Positions 1-6,687 are shown, numbered from the stretch's first letter. The stretch is DNA of 10,989 nucleotides from Candidatus Moraniibacteriota bacterium (GCA_023229615.1 JALNYX010000028.1:1-10989); one strand, 5' to 3'. Notes: generated from the sequence alone by a model not told the origin. Numbers and translations are program-made.

Positions 1-114
1 GAAACTTCGTCGCAACCGGGAGTAACCGATCAAATCAGAGAAGAATTTTCTGCCACGCAAGAGTCAGTCGGCAGTTCTTTTCAAAAATCCGCCGAGTTAA
101 TGCAAGGAGAATAA
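1..114 (+). CDS. 3' end of an unidentified gene
   Basis: Frame 1 is open from the window edge to a TAA at 112-114, giving 37 C-terminal residues; the start lies outside the window. The tail is hydrophilic and rich in Ser, Gln and Glu, with no recognisable motif, so no function is proposed. It runs in the same direction as gyrA, whose start lies 126 bases further on. It could be a chance open frame at the edge, but its codon use resembles gyrA and a clean TAA precedes an A-rich intergenic stretch. Confidence 0.5.
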   Translation, partial: ETSSQPGVTDQIREEFSATQESVGSSFQKSAELMQGE

Positions 115-151
115 AAAAAATTTCTCATCAAACAGTCGCGATTAATCTTTT

Positions 152-187
152 CCAAAAATAGGCTTTTTTAAAAAATCCTATCCTTGG
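152..187. repeat. inverted repeat upstream of gyrA
   Basis: Outer arms CCAA (152-155) and TTGG (184-187) enclose ATAGG (158-162) and CCTAT (177-181), with six T followed by six A at the centre. In RNA this would fold into a mostly AU stem. It may mark the end of the upstream transcript or be an operator for gyrA. No U-run follows it, so intrinsic termination is not well supported. Confidence 0.35.
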
Positions 188-240
188 AAGTGATAAATCA
201 AAACAAATTTAAAAAAATAATCATTTTTATACACAACCCC

Positions 241-2709
241 ATGAAAAATACCCCGAAAAATCCTGCTGGACAGGAAGAGATTAAGGAAAATATCCAAGAT
301 CGCGCCATTACTGAGGAAGTTCAACAATCATATCTGGATTATGCTATGAGCGTTATTGTTTCTCGCGCTCTTCCTGATGTTCGTGACGGAATGAAACCGG
401 TTCATCGCCGAATTCTCTACTCGATGTGGAAAACCGGACTCAGACCAAGCGCCAAATTCCGCAAATCGGCCACCGTTGTCGGAGAAGTACTGGGAAAATA
501 TCATCCGCATGGAGATAGCGCCGTATATGAATCTATGGTTCGAATGGCGCAAGAATTTTCCCTTCGTTACCCATTAGTCTGGGGGCAAGGAAACTTCGGA
601 TCAATGGATGGAGATAAAGCAGCTGCCTATCGTTATACTGAGGCTAAATTATCCCACATTGCCGAAGAAATGCTTTTTGATATCGAAAAAGAAACCGTTG
701 ATTTCATTCCTAATTTTGATGGAACTCATCAAGAGCCAACCGTTCTTCCTGCCAAACTTCCGCAACTGCTTCTCAATGGAACAATGGGAATCGCCGTTGG
801 TATGGCCACCAACATCCCTCCTCATAATTTAACCGAACTTTCCGGTGCTATTTGCCATTTAATTGACAATCCAGAAGCAGATGTTGATGCACTGATGCAA
901 TTTGTCAAAGGTCCTGATTTTCCAACAGGAGGAATTATTTATAACGCCAAAGATGTCAGAGAAGCCTATTCAACCGGAAAAGGAAAAATCATTACTCGAG
1001 GAAAAGCTGACATCATTGAGTCCAAGGCAGGAACATTTCAAATAATTATTTCCGAAATTACCTATGCTACAAATAAAGCGACCTTGATCACTAAAATTGC
1101 CGATCTAGTCAAAGAAGGAAAAATTCAAGGAATCAAAGATTTACGTGACGAATCAGACAAGGATGGAGTTCGAATCGCCATTGACCTCAAAAAAGATGCC
1201 TTCCCTCAAAAAATTCTCAACAAACTCTACTCAATGACGGATTTGCAGAAAAATTTCAATGTCAATATGCTAGCATTGGTAAACGGAATCGAACCAAGAA
1301 TTCTCACTCTCAAGGCCATTCTCGAACAATACATTCTTCATCGACAGATAATCGTCACTCGCCGAACCCAGTTCGAATTGCGAAAAGCCAAGGAGCGCGC
1401 GCATATATTAGAAGGACTTAAAAAAGCCCTGGATAATATCGATGCGGTCATTGAAACTATCAAAAAATCTCAAACCAAAGAGATTGCTCACGCATCATTA
1501 ATGAAAAAATTCAAACTTTCTGTTATTCAAGCTACTGCAATTTTGGAAATGAGATTACAAACATTAGCAGGACTAGAAAGAAAGAAAATTGAAGACGAAC
1601 TCAAAGAAATCAAAAAGCTCATTGCTGAACTTGAGATGATTCTCGGAAGCAAAATCAAAATCCTTGCTATTGTTAAAAAAGAATTGACAGAGTTAACTGA
1701 AAAATTTGGCGATGAAAGAAAAACCAAAGTTATCAAAGGCGGAATTGGAGAATTCAAACAAGAGGATTTAATTGCCGACGAAGAAGCTATTATAACTCTT
1801 TCGCAAGATGGTTACATAAAAAGAATGAGCCCACTTGTTTACCGCGTTCAAAAACGCGGAGGCAAAGGAGTAATTGGCGCTACAAATCGAGAAGGTGATG
1901 TCATTGACAGCGTAACTGCCGTAATGACACATGATGAATTGATGTTTTTCACCAATAGCGGAAAAGTTTTCCAAACCAAAGCCTATGAAATACCCGAATC
2001 TTCCCGTACCGCCAAAGGACAAGCCGTGGTCAATTTTTTGCAACTTTCCCAAGAAGAAAAAATTACTGAAATGATTGCATTCAGCAAAGATGATGATTAC
2101 AAATATTTCTTTATGGCAACTGAAAAGGGAGTAGTAAAAAAAATCAAACTTGATGACTTCAAAAATGTGCGTCGTAGTGGACTAATCGCCATCAATTTAG
2201 ACAAGGACGACAAACTTGGTTGGGTAAAACCAACAACTGGATCTGACGAGGTTGTTATTTCAACTGCAGGAGGACAAGCCATTCGCTTCAAAGAGTCCGA
2301 CGTTCGCGCAATGGGAAGAGCTGCTGCCGGAGTTCGTGGAATCAAATTGCGCTCTGATGATTATGTAATTGGAATGGGAGCCGTACTCAAAGGACAAAAA
2401 GGAAACCAATTAATGGTCTTTTCTGAAAATGGATTCGGGAAACGCAGCGATTTAAAGTCATATAAAATTCAAAAACGCGGAGGATCCGGAATTAAAACCG
2501 CCAAGATAACACCCAAAACTGGAAAATTAGCCGGGTCTAGTATTATCAATATTGATGACATTGAAGGAGATTTGATTATTACTTCATCTAAAGGACAAAT
2601 AATCCGCATCCCGCTCACTAGTATCTCTGTTCTTGGTCGCGCTACTCAAGGAGTCCGCATTATGCGCCTCAAGTCAGATGATAAAGTAGTCGCCAGCGCA
2701 GTAATCTAG
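241..2709 (+). CDS. gyrA: DNA gyrase subunit A
   Basis: This is the breakage-reunion subunit of type II topoisomerase, which with GyrB introduces negative supercoils using ATP. The product is 822 residues. The N-terminal catalytic domain carries the HPHGDS block at 88-93 and the Arg131-Tyr132 pair; Tyr132 is the DNA-linking tyrosine. Ser93 and Glu97 correspond to E. coli Ser83 and Asp87 of the quinolone region. A coiled-coil tower follows, then a C-terminal beta-pinwheel from about residue 500. The GyrA box QKRGGKG at 537-543 marks gyrase rather than topoisomerase IV. A second box-like QKRGGSG lies at 744-750. The ATG at 241 is preferred over an in-frame TTG at 184, because the extra 19 residues match nothing in the family and the TTG lies inside an inverted repeat. 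There is no SD before the ATG. gyrB is not in the window. Confidence 0.97.
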   Translation: MKNTPKNPAGQEEIKENIQDRAITEEVQQSYLDYAMSVIVSRALPDVRDGMKPVHRRILYSMWKTGLRPSAKFRKSATVVGEVLGKYHPHGDSAVYESMVRMAQEFSLRYPLVWGQGNFGSMDGDKAAAYRYTEAKLSHIAEEMLFDIEKETVDFIPNFDGTHQEPTVLPAKLPQLLLNGTMGIAVGMATNIPPHNLTELSGAICHLIDNPEADVDALMQFVKGPDFPTGGIIYNAKDVREAYSTGKGKIITRGKADIIESKAGTFQIIISEITYATNKATLITKIADLVKEGKIQGIKDLRDESDKDGVRIAIDLKKDAFPQKILNKLYSMTDLQKNFNVNMLALVNGIEPRILTLKAILEQYILHRQIIVTRRTQFELRKAKERAHILEGLKKALDNIDAVIETIKKSQTKEIAHASLMKKFKLSVIQATAILEMRLQTLAGLERKKIEDELKEIKKLIAELEMILGSKIKILAIVKKELTELTEKFGDERKTKVIKGGIGEFKQEDLIADEEAIITLSQDGYIKRMSPLVYRVQKRGGKGVIGATNREGDVIDSVTAVMTHDELMFFTNSGKVFQTKAYEIPESSRTAKGQAVVNFLQLSQEEKITEMIAFSKDDDYKYFFMATEKGVVKKIKLDDFKNVRRSGLIAINLDKDDKLGWVKPTTGSDEVVISTAGGQAIRFKESDVRAMGRAAAGVRGIKLRSDDYVIGMGAVLKGQKGNQLMVFSENGFGKRSDLKSYKIQKRGGSGIKTAKITPKTGKLAGSSIINIDDIEGDLIITSSKGQIIRIPLTSISVLGRATQGVRIMRLKSDDKVVASAVI

Positions 2710-2730
2710 TCATTTCCAACATAATACTCC

Positions 2731-2762
2731 AAAAAAGGCAGGTTTTATAATCTGCCTTTTTT
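2731..2762 (+). terminator. intrinsic terminator after gyrA
   Basis: A perfect 11-bp stem, AAAAAAGGCAG (2731-2741) with CTGCCTTTTTT (2752-2762), encloses a 10-base loop and ends in six T. It starts 22 bases after the gyrA stop. The A-run on the 5' side would also let it act on the minus strand. Confidence 0.9.
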
Positions 2763-2775
2763 GCTACATCATCCC

Positions 2776-2804
2776 TTGCTAAAATTAAAATTCAATGTTA
2801 TGGT
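2776..2804 (+). promoter_or_regulatory. candidate rpsO promoter
   Basis: TTGCTA (2776-2781) and TATGGT (2799-2804) are separated by 17 bases; each matches the sigma-70 hexamer at four of six positions. The site lies just after the gyrA terminator, where rpsO needs its own promoter. Transcription would start near 2811, giving a leader of about 85 bases. Confidence 0.35.
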
Positions 2805-2807
2805 TGA

Positions 2808-2835
2808 GTCAGTTAAATAATTCTAATTAGCTGAC
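2808..2835 (+). promoter_or_regulatory. hairpin in the rpsO leader, possible S15 control site
   Basis: GTCAGTTA (2808-2815) pairs with TAGCTGAC (2828-2835), with one G-U pair. A further 60 bases of GC-richer leader lie before the rpsO ATG. S15 represses its own mRNA through leader structures in several bacteria, and those structures differ between lineages. Assigning that role here is inference. The predicted transcription start lies inside the stem, which weakens the call. Confidence 0.3.
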
Positions 2836-2895
2836 ACTGGTTTGCGCCTCCTCCGTAAGGTGAAGACGAAACGACTGTTAAGCCGAAAAAAAACT

Positions 2896-3165
2896 ATGGC
2901 ACTTACGCCCAAGCAAAAGCAAAAAGTAACCAAGGAAGTAAAAAGACACGACAAAGATACTGGTTCTCCAGAATTTCAGATTGCACTTTTTACTGAATCT
3001 ATCAAAAAACTTACCAATCACCTCAAAAAAAACAAGAAAGATTTTCATTCTCGACGAGGATTGCTTCAGATGGTTTCCAAAAGAAGAAGATTGATGGCCT
3101 ACTTATTGAAAACTGACGAAAAAGCCTACAAAAAAATCATAAAGAAACTTGGTTTAAAAGGATAA
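2896..3165 (+). CDS. rpsO: 30S ribosomal protein S15
   Basis: The product is 89 residues, the usual S15 length, beginning MALTPKQKQ. It shows family hallmarks: the DTGSPEFQIA segment near residues 20-29, the HLKKNKKDFHSRRGL core near 41-55, and the basic SKRRRLMAYL helix near 59-68. S15 binds the central domain of 16S rRNA early in small-subunit assembly and contributes to a contact with the large subunit. An open extension back to a TTG at 2842 is rejected because it would add 18 basic residues not found in S15. No SD precedes the ATG. The gene stands alone between two hairpins, so it is probably monocistronic. Confidence 0.97.
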   Translation: MALTPKQKQKVTKEVKRHDKDTGSPEFQIALFTESIKKLTNHLKKNKKDFHSRRGLLQMVSKRRRLMAYLLKTDEKAYKKIIKKLGLKG

Positions 3166-3170
3166 ACCTA

Positions 3171-3197
3171 ACAAAAGCCAGCTTGTCTGGCTTTTGT
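3171..3197 (+). terminator. hairpin after rpsO
   Basis: A perfect 11-bp stem, ACAAAAGCCAG (3171-3181) with CTGGCTTTTGT (3187-3197), closes a 5-base loop six bases after the rpsO stop. The T-tract is only four bases and lies inside the stem, followed by ATAAC. It may therefore terminate weakly or only protect the rpsO 3' end. Confidence 0.7.
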
Positions 3198-3213
3198 ATA
3201 ACACAACAAAAAT

Positions 3214-3714
3214 ATGTCGAAATTCAAAGAACAACGCGTGGGAGTTCTGGTTGATATTCAAAATCTGTACTACAGTGCTCGCGTACTCCACAGTCGCAAA
3301 GTAAATTTCAAAAAAATTCTCGAGGAAGCAACCGCTGGAAGAAAATTGATCCGCGCCATAGCCTATGGAATTCGCACCCTTGAAGGATCAGAAGAAAAAT
3401 TTCTTGATGCCTTGGAAAAAACTGCCGGATTTGAAGTGAAAGCCAAAGATTTACAAGTCTTTCCTGGCGGAGCCAAAAAAGGAGACTGGGATGTAGGTAT
3501 CGCCGTTGATGCTATCAAAATGTCAAAGAGTCTGGATGTTATTGTTTTAGTTAGTGGAGATGGAGATTATATTCCGATGATGGAATACATTCAAAGCACT
3601 ACCGGTTGTCGAGTAGAAGTAATTGCCTTTATTGAGTCAACCAGCAACAAACTTATCGAAAAAGCCGACGATTTCATTAATCTATCAGAAAACAAGAAAA
3701 AATTTTTGATATAA
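3214..3714 (+). CDS. LabA/DUF88-type NYN-domain protein, predicted ribonuclease
   Basis: The product is 166 residues and is almost entirely one NYN domain, a PIN-like nuclease fold. Three acidic motifs line up with the family: V-D-I-Q-N with Asp14 and Asn17; GDWDVGIAVDA with Asp91, Asp93 and Asp99; and SGDGDYIPM with Asp116 and Asp118. Together they would bind a divalent metal for RNA cleavage. No extra domain is present. LabA-like proteins are best known from cyanobacterial clock output, but most are uncharacterised, so the substrate is unknown. The gene starts 17 bases after the rpsO hairpin, without an SD and without an obvious promoter. Read-through from rpsO is therefore its likeliest source of transcript. 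Confidence 0.85.
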   Translation: MSKFKEQRVGVLVDIQNLYYSARVLHSRKVNFKKILEEATAGRKLIRAIAYGIRTLEGSEEKFLDALEKTAGFEVKAKDLQVFPGGAKKGDWDVGIAVDAIKMSKSLDVIVLVSGDGDYIPMMEYIQSTTGCRVEVIAFIESTSNKLIEKADDFINLSENKKKFLI

Positions 3715-3733
3715 GTTATTCCCTACGAAACAT

Positions 3734-3763
3734 AAAAAAATCGATCCTAGGCTCGATTTTTTT
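3734..3763. terminator. bidirectional terminator between the NYN gene and tRNA-Leu
   Basis: AAAAAAATCGA (3734-3744) pairs with TCGATTTTTTT (3753-3763) around an 8-base loop that contains the palindrome CCTAGG. The T-run extends to 3765. The A-run on the left supplies a U-tract for the opposite strand, so the hairpin can end both the NYN transcript and the convergent tRNA transcript. Confidence 0.85.
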
Positions 3764-3765
3764 TT

Positions 3766-3885
3766 GTGGCTGCGCTACGTATAAGCGTAGCGATTTTACG
3801 TGGCTGCGCCACGTGATAAAAATTCCTATTTTTATTTTACGTGGTGCCGCGGGAGACCCCGTAAAATCCCTACGGGATAACGGGG
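3766..3885. repeat. cluster of GC-rich palindromes and short direct repeats
   Basis: Three hairpins occur in 120 bases of otherwise gene-free DNA. The first is CGCTACG/CGTAGCG (3773-3792). The second is ACGTGGC/GCCACGT with a 3-base loop (3798-3814). The third is a two-part stem, CCCCGT/ACGGGG enclosing ATCCC/GGGAT (3857-3885). A 15-base unit starting GTGGCTGCGC is repeated at 3766-3780 and 3800-3814 with one mismatch. TTTTACGTGG occurs at 3794-3803 and again at 3835-3844. The cluster lies between tRNA-Leu(UAG) and its terminator, so it would be transcribed as the tRNA 3' trailer. Confidence 0.65.
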
Positions 3886-3899
3886 CAAGGACTCTTACG

Positions 3900-3982
3900 T
3901 GCCTGGGAGAGGACTCGAACCTCCACGGGATAAACCCATTAGTTCCTAAGACTAACGTGTATACCAATTTCACCACCCAGGC
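3900..3982 (-). tRNA. tRNA-Leu, anticodon UAG
   Basis: The 83-base minus-strand gene folds as a class II tRNA with a long variable arm. Acceptor GCCTGGG pairs with CCCAGGC. The T-loop is TTCGAGT. The anticodon stem TTAGT/ACTAA holds the loop CTTAGGA, giving anticodon UAG for CUA and related leucine codons. The D-arm contains TGGTGAAATTGGTA, typical of tRNA-Leu. CCA is not encoded: ACGT follows the acceptor, so CCA must be added enzymatically. The gene lies seven bases after the stop of the 97-residue gene and is probably co-transcribed with it. Confidence 0.95.
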
Positions 3983-3988
3983 ATATTT

Positions 3989-4282
3989 TTAAATTATACT
4001 TTTTATCCTGCCCACCTCATCTTGCAACGCCTTACTATCTGAATCATATTCCCCGTGATGCCGCGTGTCTTGTCCGTAGGTTTCCTTTTTTTGATCTAAA
4101 TGAATATTGATAATCAAATCACTGCCTTCAACTTTAGCATAGATATGAAACCTTGGAAAGCCCGCCCGCGCCAAAGGACGCACAAAACTCATTTGCTCTC
4201 CTTCATACCTTTGAAAAGAATATCCCATTCTTCGAAGAATATTAACCGGATTCTCTTTAATTGAATTGATTTTAATCTGCAT
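3989..4282 (-). CDS. conserved-looking hypothetical protein, 97 residues
   Basis: I do not recognise the family. The ATG at 4282 gives a 97-residue soluble protein. It has an N-terminal segment with ILRRMGYSFQ, a central beta-like stretch RFHIYAKVEGSDLIINIHLDQKK (given here in two parts by position: residues 45-55 and 56-66), and a His-rich HHGEYDSD at 75-82 before a short helix. The alternation of beta strands and the buried-looking HIY and INIHLD motifs suggest a compact alpha/beta domain. Reading further upstream would run into tRNA-Leu(CAG), so longer starts are rejected. A weak purine-rich stretch (AGAAAG) precedes the ATG. The gene is packed between two tRNA-Leu genes, with 24 bases to one and 6 to the other. 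It has no promoter of its own that I can see. Confidence 0.7.
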   Translation of the reverse strand: MQIKINSIKENPVNILRRMGYSFQRYEGEQMSFVRPLARAGFPRFHIYAKVEGSDLIINIHLDQKKETYGQDTRHHGEYDSDSKALQDEVGRIKSII

Positions 4283-4306
4283 ATCTTTCTGTCTTTGAAA
4301 ATTATG

Positions 4307-4390
4307 TGCCCTGGGCGAGACTCGAACTCGCACGACATCACTGCCACATGCACCTGAAGCATGCGTGTATACCAATTTCACCACCAAGGC
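4307..4390 (-). tRNA. tRNA-Leu, anticodon CAG
   Basis: The 84-base minus-strand gene is a class II tRNA. Acceptor GCCTTGG pairs with CCAGGGC, with one G-U pair. The T-arm is GCGAG-TTCGAGT-CTCGC. The anticodon stem CATGC/GCATG carries the loop TTCAGGT, giving anticodon CAG for CUG. The D-arm is nearly identical to that of the neighbouring tRNA-Leu(UAG). CCA is not encoded. The gene starts 12 bases after the stop of the phospholipase-fold gene, so it is probably processed from that mRNA. Confidence 0.95.
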
Positions 4391-4402
4391 ATTTTTCGTA
4401 TC

Positions 4403-5017
4403 CTACACTATTTCTTCCCAGACTTTTCCCAGCATCTCTGCAGCTCGTTTATTTCCGCCAAGTCGATTCATTGATTCTACAATACTATCCGCCTTTTCGG
4501 CAAGTTTCGGTTGTTTGGAAAGAAAAATATGAATCGCGCGACTATCCGGATTTCTTTTCACATAATTGGATAGGAGAGCATACCACAATTCAAAAGTTTC
4601 TTTCGAAACTCCAATTCCGGTCTCAATTTCCGGAGGATTATTAAAATAATGTTTCACTTTTTCCCAATTGTTGTATTTTTCATAAACAATTTCATCTTCC
4701 AGAAGTTTCGCCGACAAATTAGCGAAATCATCCGCTCCCGAAATTCTATAAAAGCCTTTTTTATTCAAAATCTCCTCACGTTTCATATCACAATACAAAT
4801 GAAATTTCCATCCAGCCTCAAATGAAGAAAGTCCTTTGAAGTTCAAATCTATTGGAGAAAAATGCAAATGTGTGTCCTTACGCGAAATGCTTTCGTCAAT
4901 TCGCCGAATATCCGGGAATACGCTGCCCAAAATAAACTCGTCCCGATCCAGCTCAACCGGCTCAAACTTCTCAAAATATTTCCGCGCATACACAATATGC
5001 GCAACAATTGAAGCCAT
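4403..5017 (-). CDS. predicted zinc-dependent phospholipase C-fold hydrolase
   Basis: The product is 204 residues. The pattern of metal-ligand-like residues resembles the zinc-dependent phospholipase C / S1-P1 nuclease fold. His7 lies near the N-terminus, FILGSVFPD ends in Asp36, the DTHLHF motif has His50 and His52, and AGWKFHLYCD has His73 and Asp77. Family members of this kind, often about 200-250 residues in bacteria, have been predicted rather than shown to be hydrolases. There is no signal peptide, so the protein is probably cytoplasmic. The ATG at 5017 is the first in frame and lies about 40 bases downstream of an extended -10 element. The gene heads an apparent unit with tRNA-Leu(CAG), the 97-residue gene and tRNA-Leu(UAG). 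The family call is moderate and the substrate is unknown. Confidence 0.65.
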   Translation of the reverse strand: MASIVAHIVYARKYFEKFEPVELDRDEFILGSVFPDIRRIDESISRKDTHLHFSPIDLNFKGLSSFEAGWKFHLYCDMKREEILNKKGFYRISGADDFANLSAKLLEDEIVYEKYNNWEKVKHYFNNPPEIETGIGVSKETFELWYALLSNYVKRNPDSRAIHIFLSKQPKLAEKADSIVESMNRLGGNKRAAEMLGKVWEEIV

Positions 5018-5060
5018 ATCTATTTTTTATTTTATTTTAACATTTTTATCCTACACATAA

Positions 5061-5069
5061 ATTATACCA
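5061..5069 (-). promoter_or_regulatory. extended -10 promoter for the 4403-5017 gene and tRNA-Leu unit
   Basis: On the minus strand TGG-TATAAT occupies 5069 to 5061, an extended -10 element with a perfect hexamer. The -35 position is poor. The start point would fall near 5054, leaving a leader of about 37 bases. Nothing comparable lies before the two tRNA genes, so this may drive the whole four-gene unit. Confidence 0.55.
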
Positions 5070-5075
5070 TACGTC

Positions 5076-6122
5076 CTAATCCCAATAATGATCATCTTTA
5101 TCATTTTGCTCTTCCTTCCTATCATTTCCCTTTTCATTTTTCAAGTCGGGATATTCGATGGCCATTTGGGTGAATTTGTCCATTTGGTAGATTTCATTTA
5201 TTTCCACTTTCTGGATGACATCGCGGAATTGGTTTTTCAGTTCACGTATGATGTCACGCAAAGCTTCGCGATTTTCCACTTCGATGTCCAGGAGTAGTTC
5301 CCAGGTGCCCATACCTTTGACGTAATTTATGATGTTGGGATGGAGGCAACAGAACTTGTAGAGTTCGTCGATTCGAGCTTGGTCGAACTGCACGAGCTTG
5401 AAACAACAACGATAGAGCAAGAGCCCGATTTTTTGGTAATTCAAAGTGAAAGTAATTTTGGTAATCACCCCGTTTTTTTCCAACTTATTATAATGTTTAT
5501 GCACCAGGCCGGTGCCAACGTCAAGTGTCTTGGCAATTTTGGTGAATTCCATGCGGCCATCGATCAAAAGCAGGGAAATAATTTTCCGATCAATCTCGGT
5601 GAGTTTGATTTTTTCCGTAGTTCCACCGGACAGGGCGAATTTTTGAAATTCATTCGCTTTGCCGACTAAATAGGTGCGAGGGAATTTCACAAAGCCAAGG
5701 CCGATGAAAATATCCGACAGGGTGATATATTGGCCGTATTTAGAGAAAATATCTTGCAGGATTTCATTGTGATGGAAAATGTCCCGACTGATGATGGCGA
5801 TCAAAACATCGGCGTAGCCATCAGCGCGCTGGATGATCGGAATGTTCTGGTGAGCGTTGAAATAGGCATACATCTCAGTTTCCTTGTCTTTGGTTAGGCC
5901 AGCAAATTTCAGCCAATAGCCCCAAAAGAAGGAATAATCCAGCTTGTCGTAGTCGGTGAACGCCCAAAAGTGCTTGATAAAGCCTTTTTCCAGCATTTGC
6001 TCGAAGTGATATTTCACAACTTGCGGAGTGGAGCCAATAACGCGGGCAATTTCGGAAAAACTAGCCCGGCCGTCCTTGTCCAGCTCAAAAAGGATTTTTT
6101 TGTCGAGTTCTGTGAGGTTCAT
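5076..6122 (-). CDS. tandem Lrp/AsnC-like transcriptional regulator
   Basis: The 348-residue protein is two Lrp/AsnC-like halves in one chain. The first winged helix-turn-helix is at about 3-52, starting LTELDKKILFELDKDGR, with a ligand-binding-like (RAM) region to about 160. The second is at about 173-222, starting KLTEIDRKIISLLLIDGR, with another RAM-like region to about 315. Ordinary Lrp proteins are about 150-160 residues, so this is a fused or tandem form. It ends in an acidic, probably disordered tail from about 327 that finishes KDDHYWD, nearly the same ending as the TrmB protein at 8306. Lrp family proteins sense amino acids or related ligands; no ligand can be named here. A good divergent promoter and a 14-bp palindrome sit upstream, suggesting autoregulation. 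Confidence 0.8.
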   Translation of the reverse strand: MNLTELDKKILFELDKDGRASFSEIARVIGSTPQVVKYHFEQMLEKGFIKHFWAFTDYDKLDYSFFWGYWLKFAGLTKDKETEMYAYFNAHQNIPIIQRADGYADVLIAIISRDIFHHNEILQDIFSKYGQYITLSDIFIGLGFVKFPRTYLVGKANEFQKFALSGGTTEKIKLTEIDRKIISLLLIDGRMEFTKIAKTLDVGTGLVHKHYNKLEKNGVITKITFTLNYQKIGLLLYRCCFKLVQFDQARIDELYKFCCLHPNIINYVKGMGTWELLLDIEVENREALRDIIRELKNQFRDVIQKVEINEIYQMDKFTQMAIEYPDLKNEKGNDRKEEQNDKDDHYWD

Positions 6123-6148
6123 TTTTTAAATATTATACTCATAAGTTA

Positions 6149-6177
6149 ATTTTAGCACAGAATTACTAAAATATCAA
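6149..6177 (-). promoter_or_regulatory. promoter of the tandem Lrp-like gene
   Basis: On the minus strand, TTGATA (6177-6172) and TAAAAT (6154-6149) are 17 bases apart, with TGC directly before the -10 hexamer. The start point would be near 6142, giving a leader of about 20 bases. A second TATAAT at 6137-6132 lies only nine bases before the ATG and could give a leaderless transcript. Confidence 0.65.
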
Positions 6178-6181
6178 GTAA

Positions 6182-6195
6182 ACTATTGAAATAGT
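6182..6195. promoter_or_regulatory. 14-bp palindrome between divergent promoters, candidate Lrp-type operator
   Basis: ACTATT-GA-AATAGT has perfect 6-bp arms. It overlaps the -35 box of the plus-strand promoter and starts five bases from the -35 box of the Lrp-like gene. Its position suits one regulator controlling both genes; the neighbouring Lrp-like protein is the natural candidate, by inference. Confidence 0.45.
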
Positions 6196-6214
6196 GTCCG
6201 AATGATGCTATACT
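6186..6214 (+). promoter_or_regulatory. promoter of the 108-residue gene
   Basis: TTGAAA (6186-6191) and TATACT (6209-6214) are 17 bases apart with an extended -10 TGC. Transcription would start near 6221, leaving a leader of about 100 bases. That leader contains a small GCCC/GGGC hairpin (6281-6294). Confidence 0.7.
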
Positions 6215-6319
6215 ATGGAGTTATGATGAGAACAGCAAAAGAAACATGACATCAGTACCTTCAAACTTAATATCACCTCAGCCCACCTGCGGGCACAATC
6301 TTTCAAAAGGAGAACGACC

Positions 6320-6646
6320 ATGGAAAATAATACTGAAATATCAAAAATTGAAGTATTGTATAGAACTAGTGAGCGGGTTGTGGCTGCAAGCAATGGCTTT
6401 GCTTTAAGTGTTAGTGATGATAGATATGTCACTGTTCAAAGACTTGACTGTTGTCATTCAGTGCGCCTGTATAATGGAGAGTTTTTCTTTAAAAGCCTAG
6501 AAAGTTTTTTTGTCAATCCGGGCGGGCAACAAATTGAAGCCGAATTTGTTATCGGTGATTATAAAGGTGAACGCCGGTGGCAATATCGGGTTGTGATAAA
6601 TTTTCAGACTGGCGAGCAAACTACGACACAGGAAAGGAGGAGGTGA
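6320..6646 (+). CDS. hypothetical protein, 108 residues
   Basis: I do not recognise this protein. It is soluble, with alternating hydrophobic residues that suggest a mostly beta fold (for example EFVIGDYKG and WQYRVVINFQTG). It has a Cys-Cys-His triplet at about 44-46 and a basic, polar C-terminus ending ERRR. No signal peptide or membrane segment is present. The start is well supported: AAAGGAG at 6305-6311 lies eight bases before the ATG at 6320, in contrast to the SD-less housekeeping genes. It is divergent from the tandem Lrp-like gene and shares its control region, so it may be a target of that regulator. The end of the gene contains a long run complementary to the 3' end of 16S rRNA (6636-6647), described under findings. 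It ends in TGA. Confidence 0.65.
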   Translation: MENNTEISKIEVLYRTSERVVAASNGFALSVSDDRYVTVQRLDCCHSVRLYNGEFFFKSLESFFVNPGGQQIEAEFVIGDYKGERRWQYRVVINFQTGEQTTTQERRR

Positions 6647-6655
6647 TTAGGGTTT

Positions 6656-6687
6656 GGGCAAGAAAGTTGAATCTAACTTTCTTGCCC
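6656..6687 (+). terminator. perfect 13-bp hairpin after the 108-residue gene
   Basis: GGGCAAGAAAGTT (6656-6668) pairs perfectly with AACTTTCTTGCCC (6675-6687) around a 6-base loop. It starts nine bases after the stop. There is no T-tract on either strand, so it is not a classical intrinsic terminator. It may end the transcript inefficiently, stabilise its 3' end, or act as a protein-binding RNA. Confidence 0.5.

Noticed and set aside
184..240. TTG at 184 as the gyrA start
   Set aside because: It adds 19 residues unlike any GyrA, has no ribosome site and lies in the arm of an inverted repeat. The ATG at 241 gives the usual N-terminus.
3716..3976. 86-residue minus-strand open frame
   Set aside because: It is read through tRNA-Leu(UAG) and the palindrome cluster; the peptide is tRNA sequence in translation.
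4283..4387. N-terminal extension of the 97-residue protein
   Set aside because: The extra residues are the translation of tRNA-Leu(CAG).
4306..4644. 112-residue plus-strand open frame
   Set aside because: It starts inside tRNA-Leu(CAG) and is antisense to the phospholipase-fold gene, with no ribosome site.
6246..6400. Upstream ORF from the ATG at 6246 in the leader of the 108-residue gene
   Set aside because: It has only a weak purine-rich stretch before it, overlaps the real gene in another frame, and its peptide shows no coding-like character.
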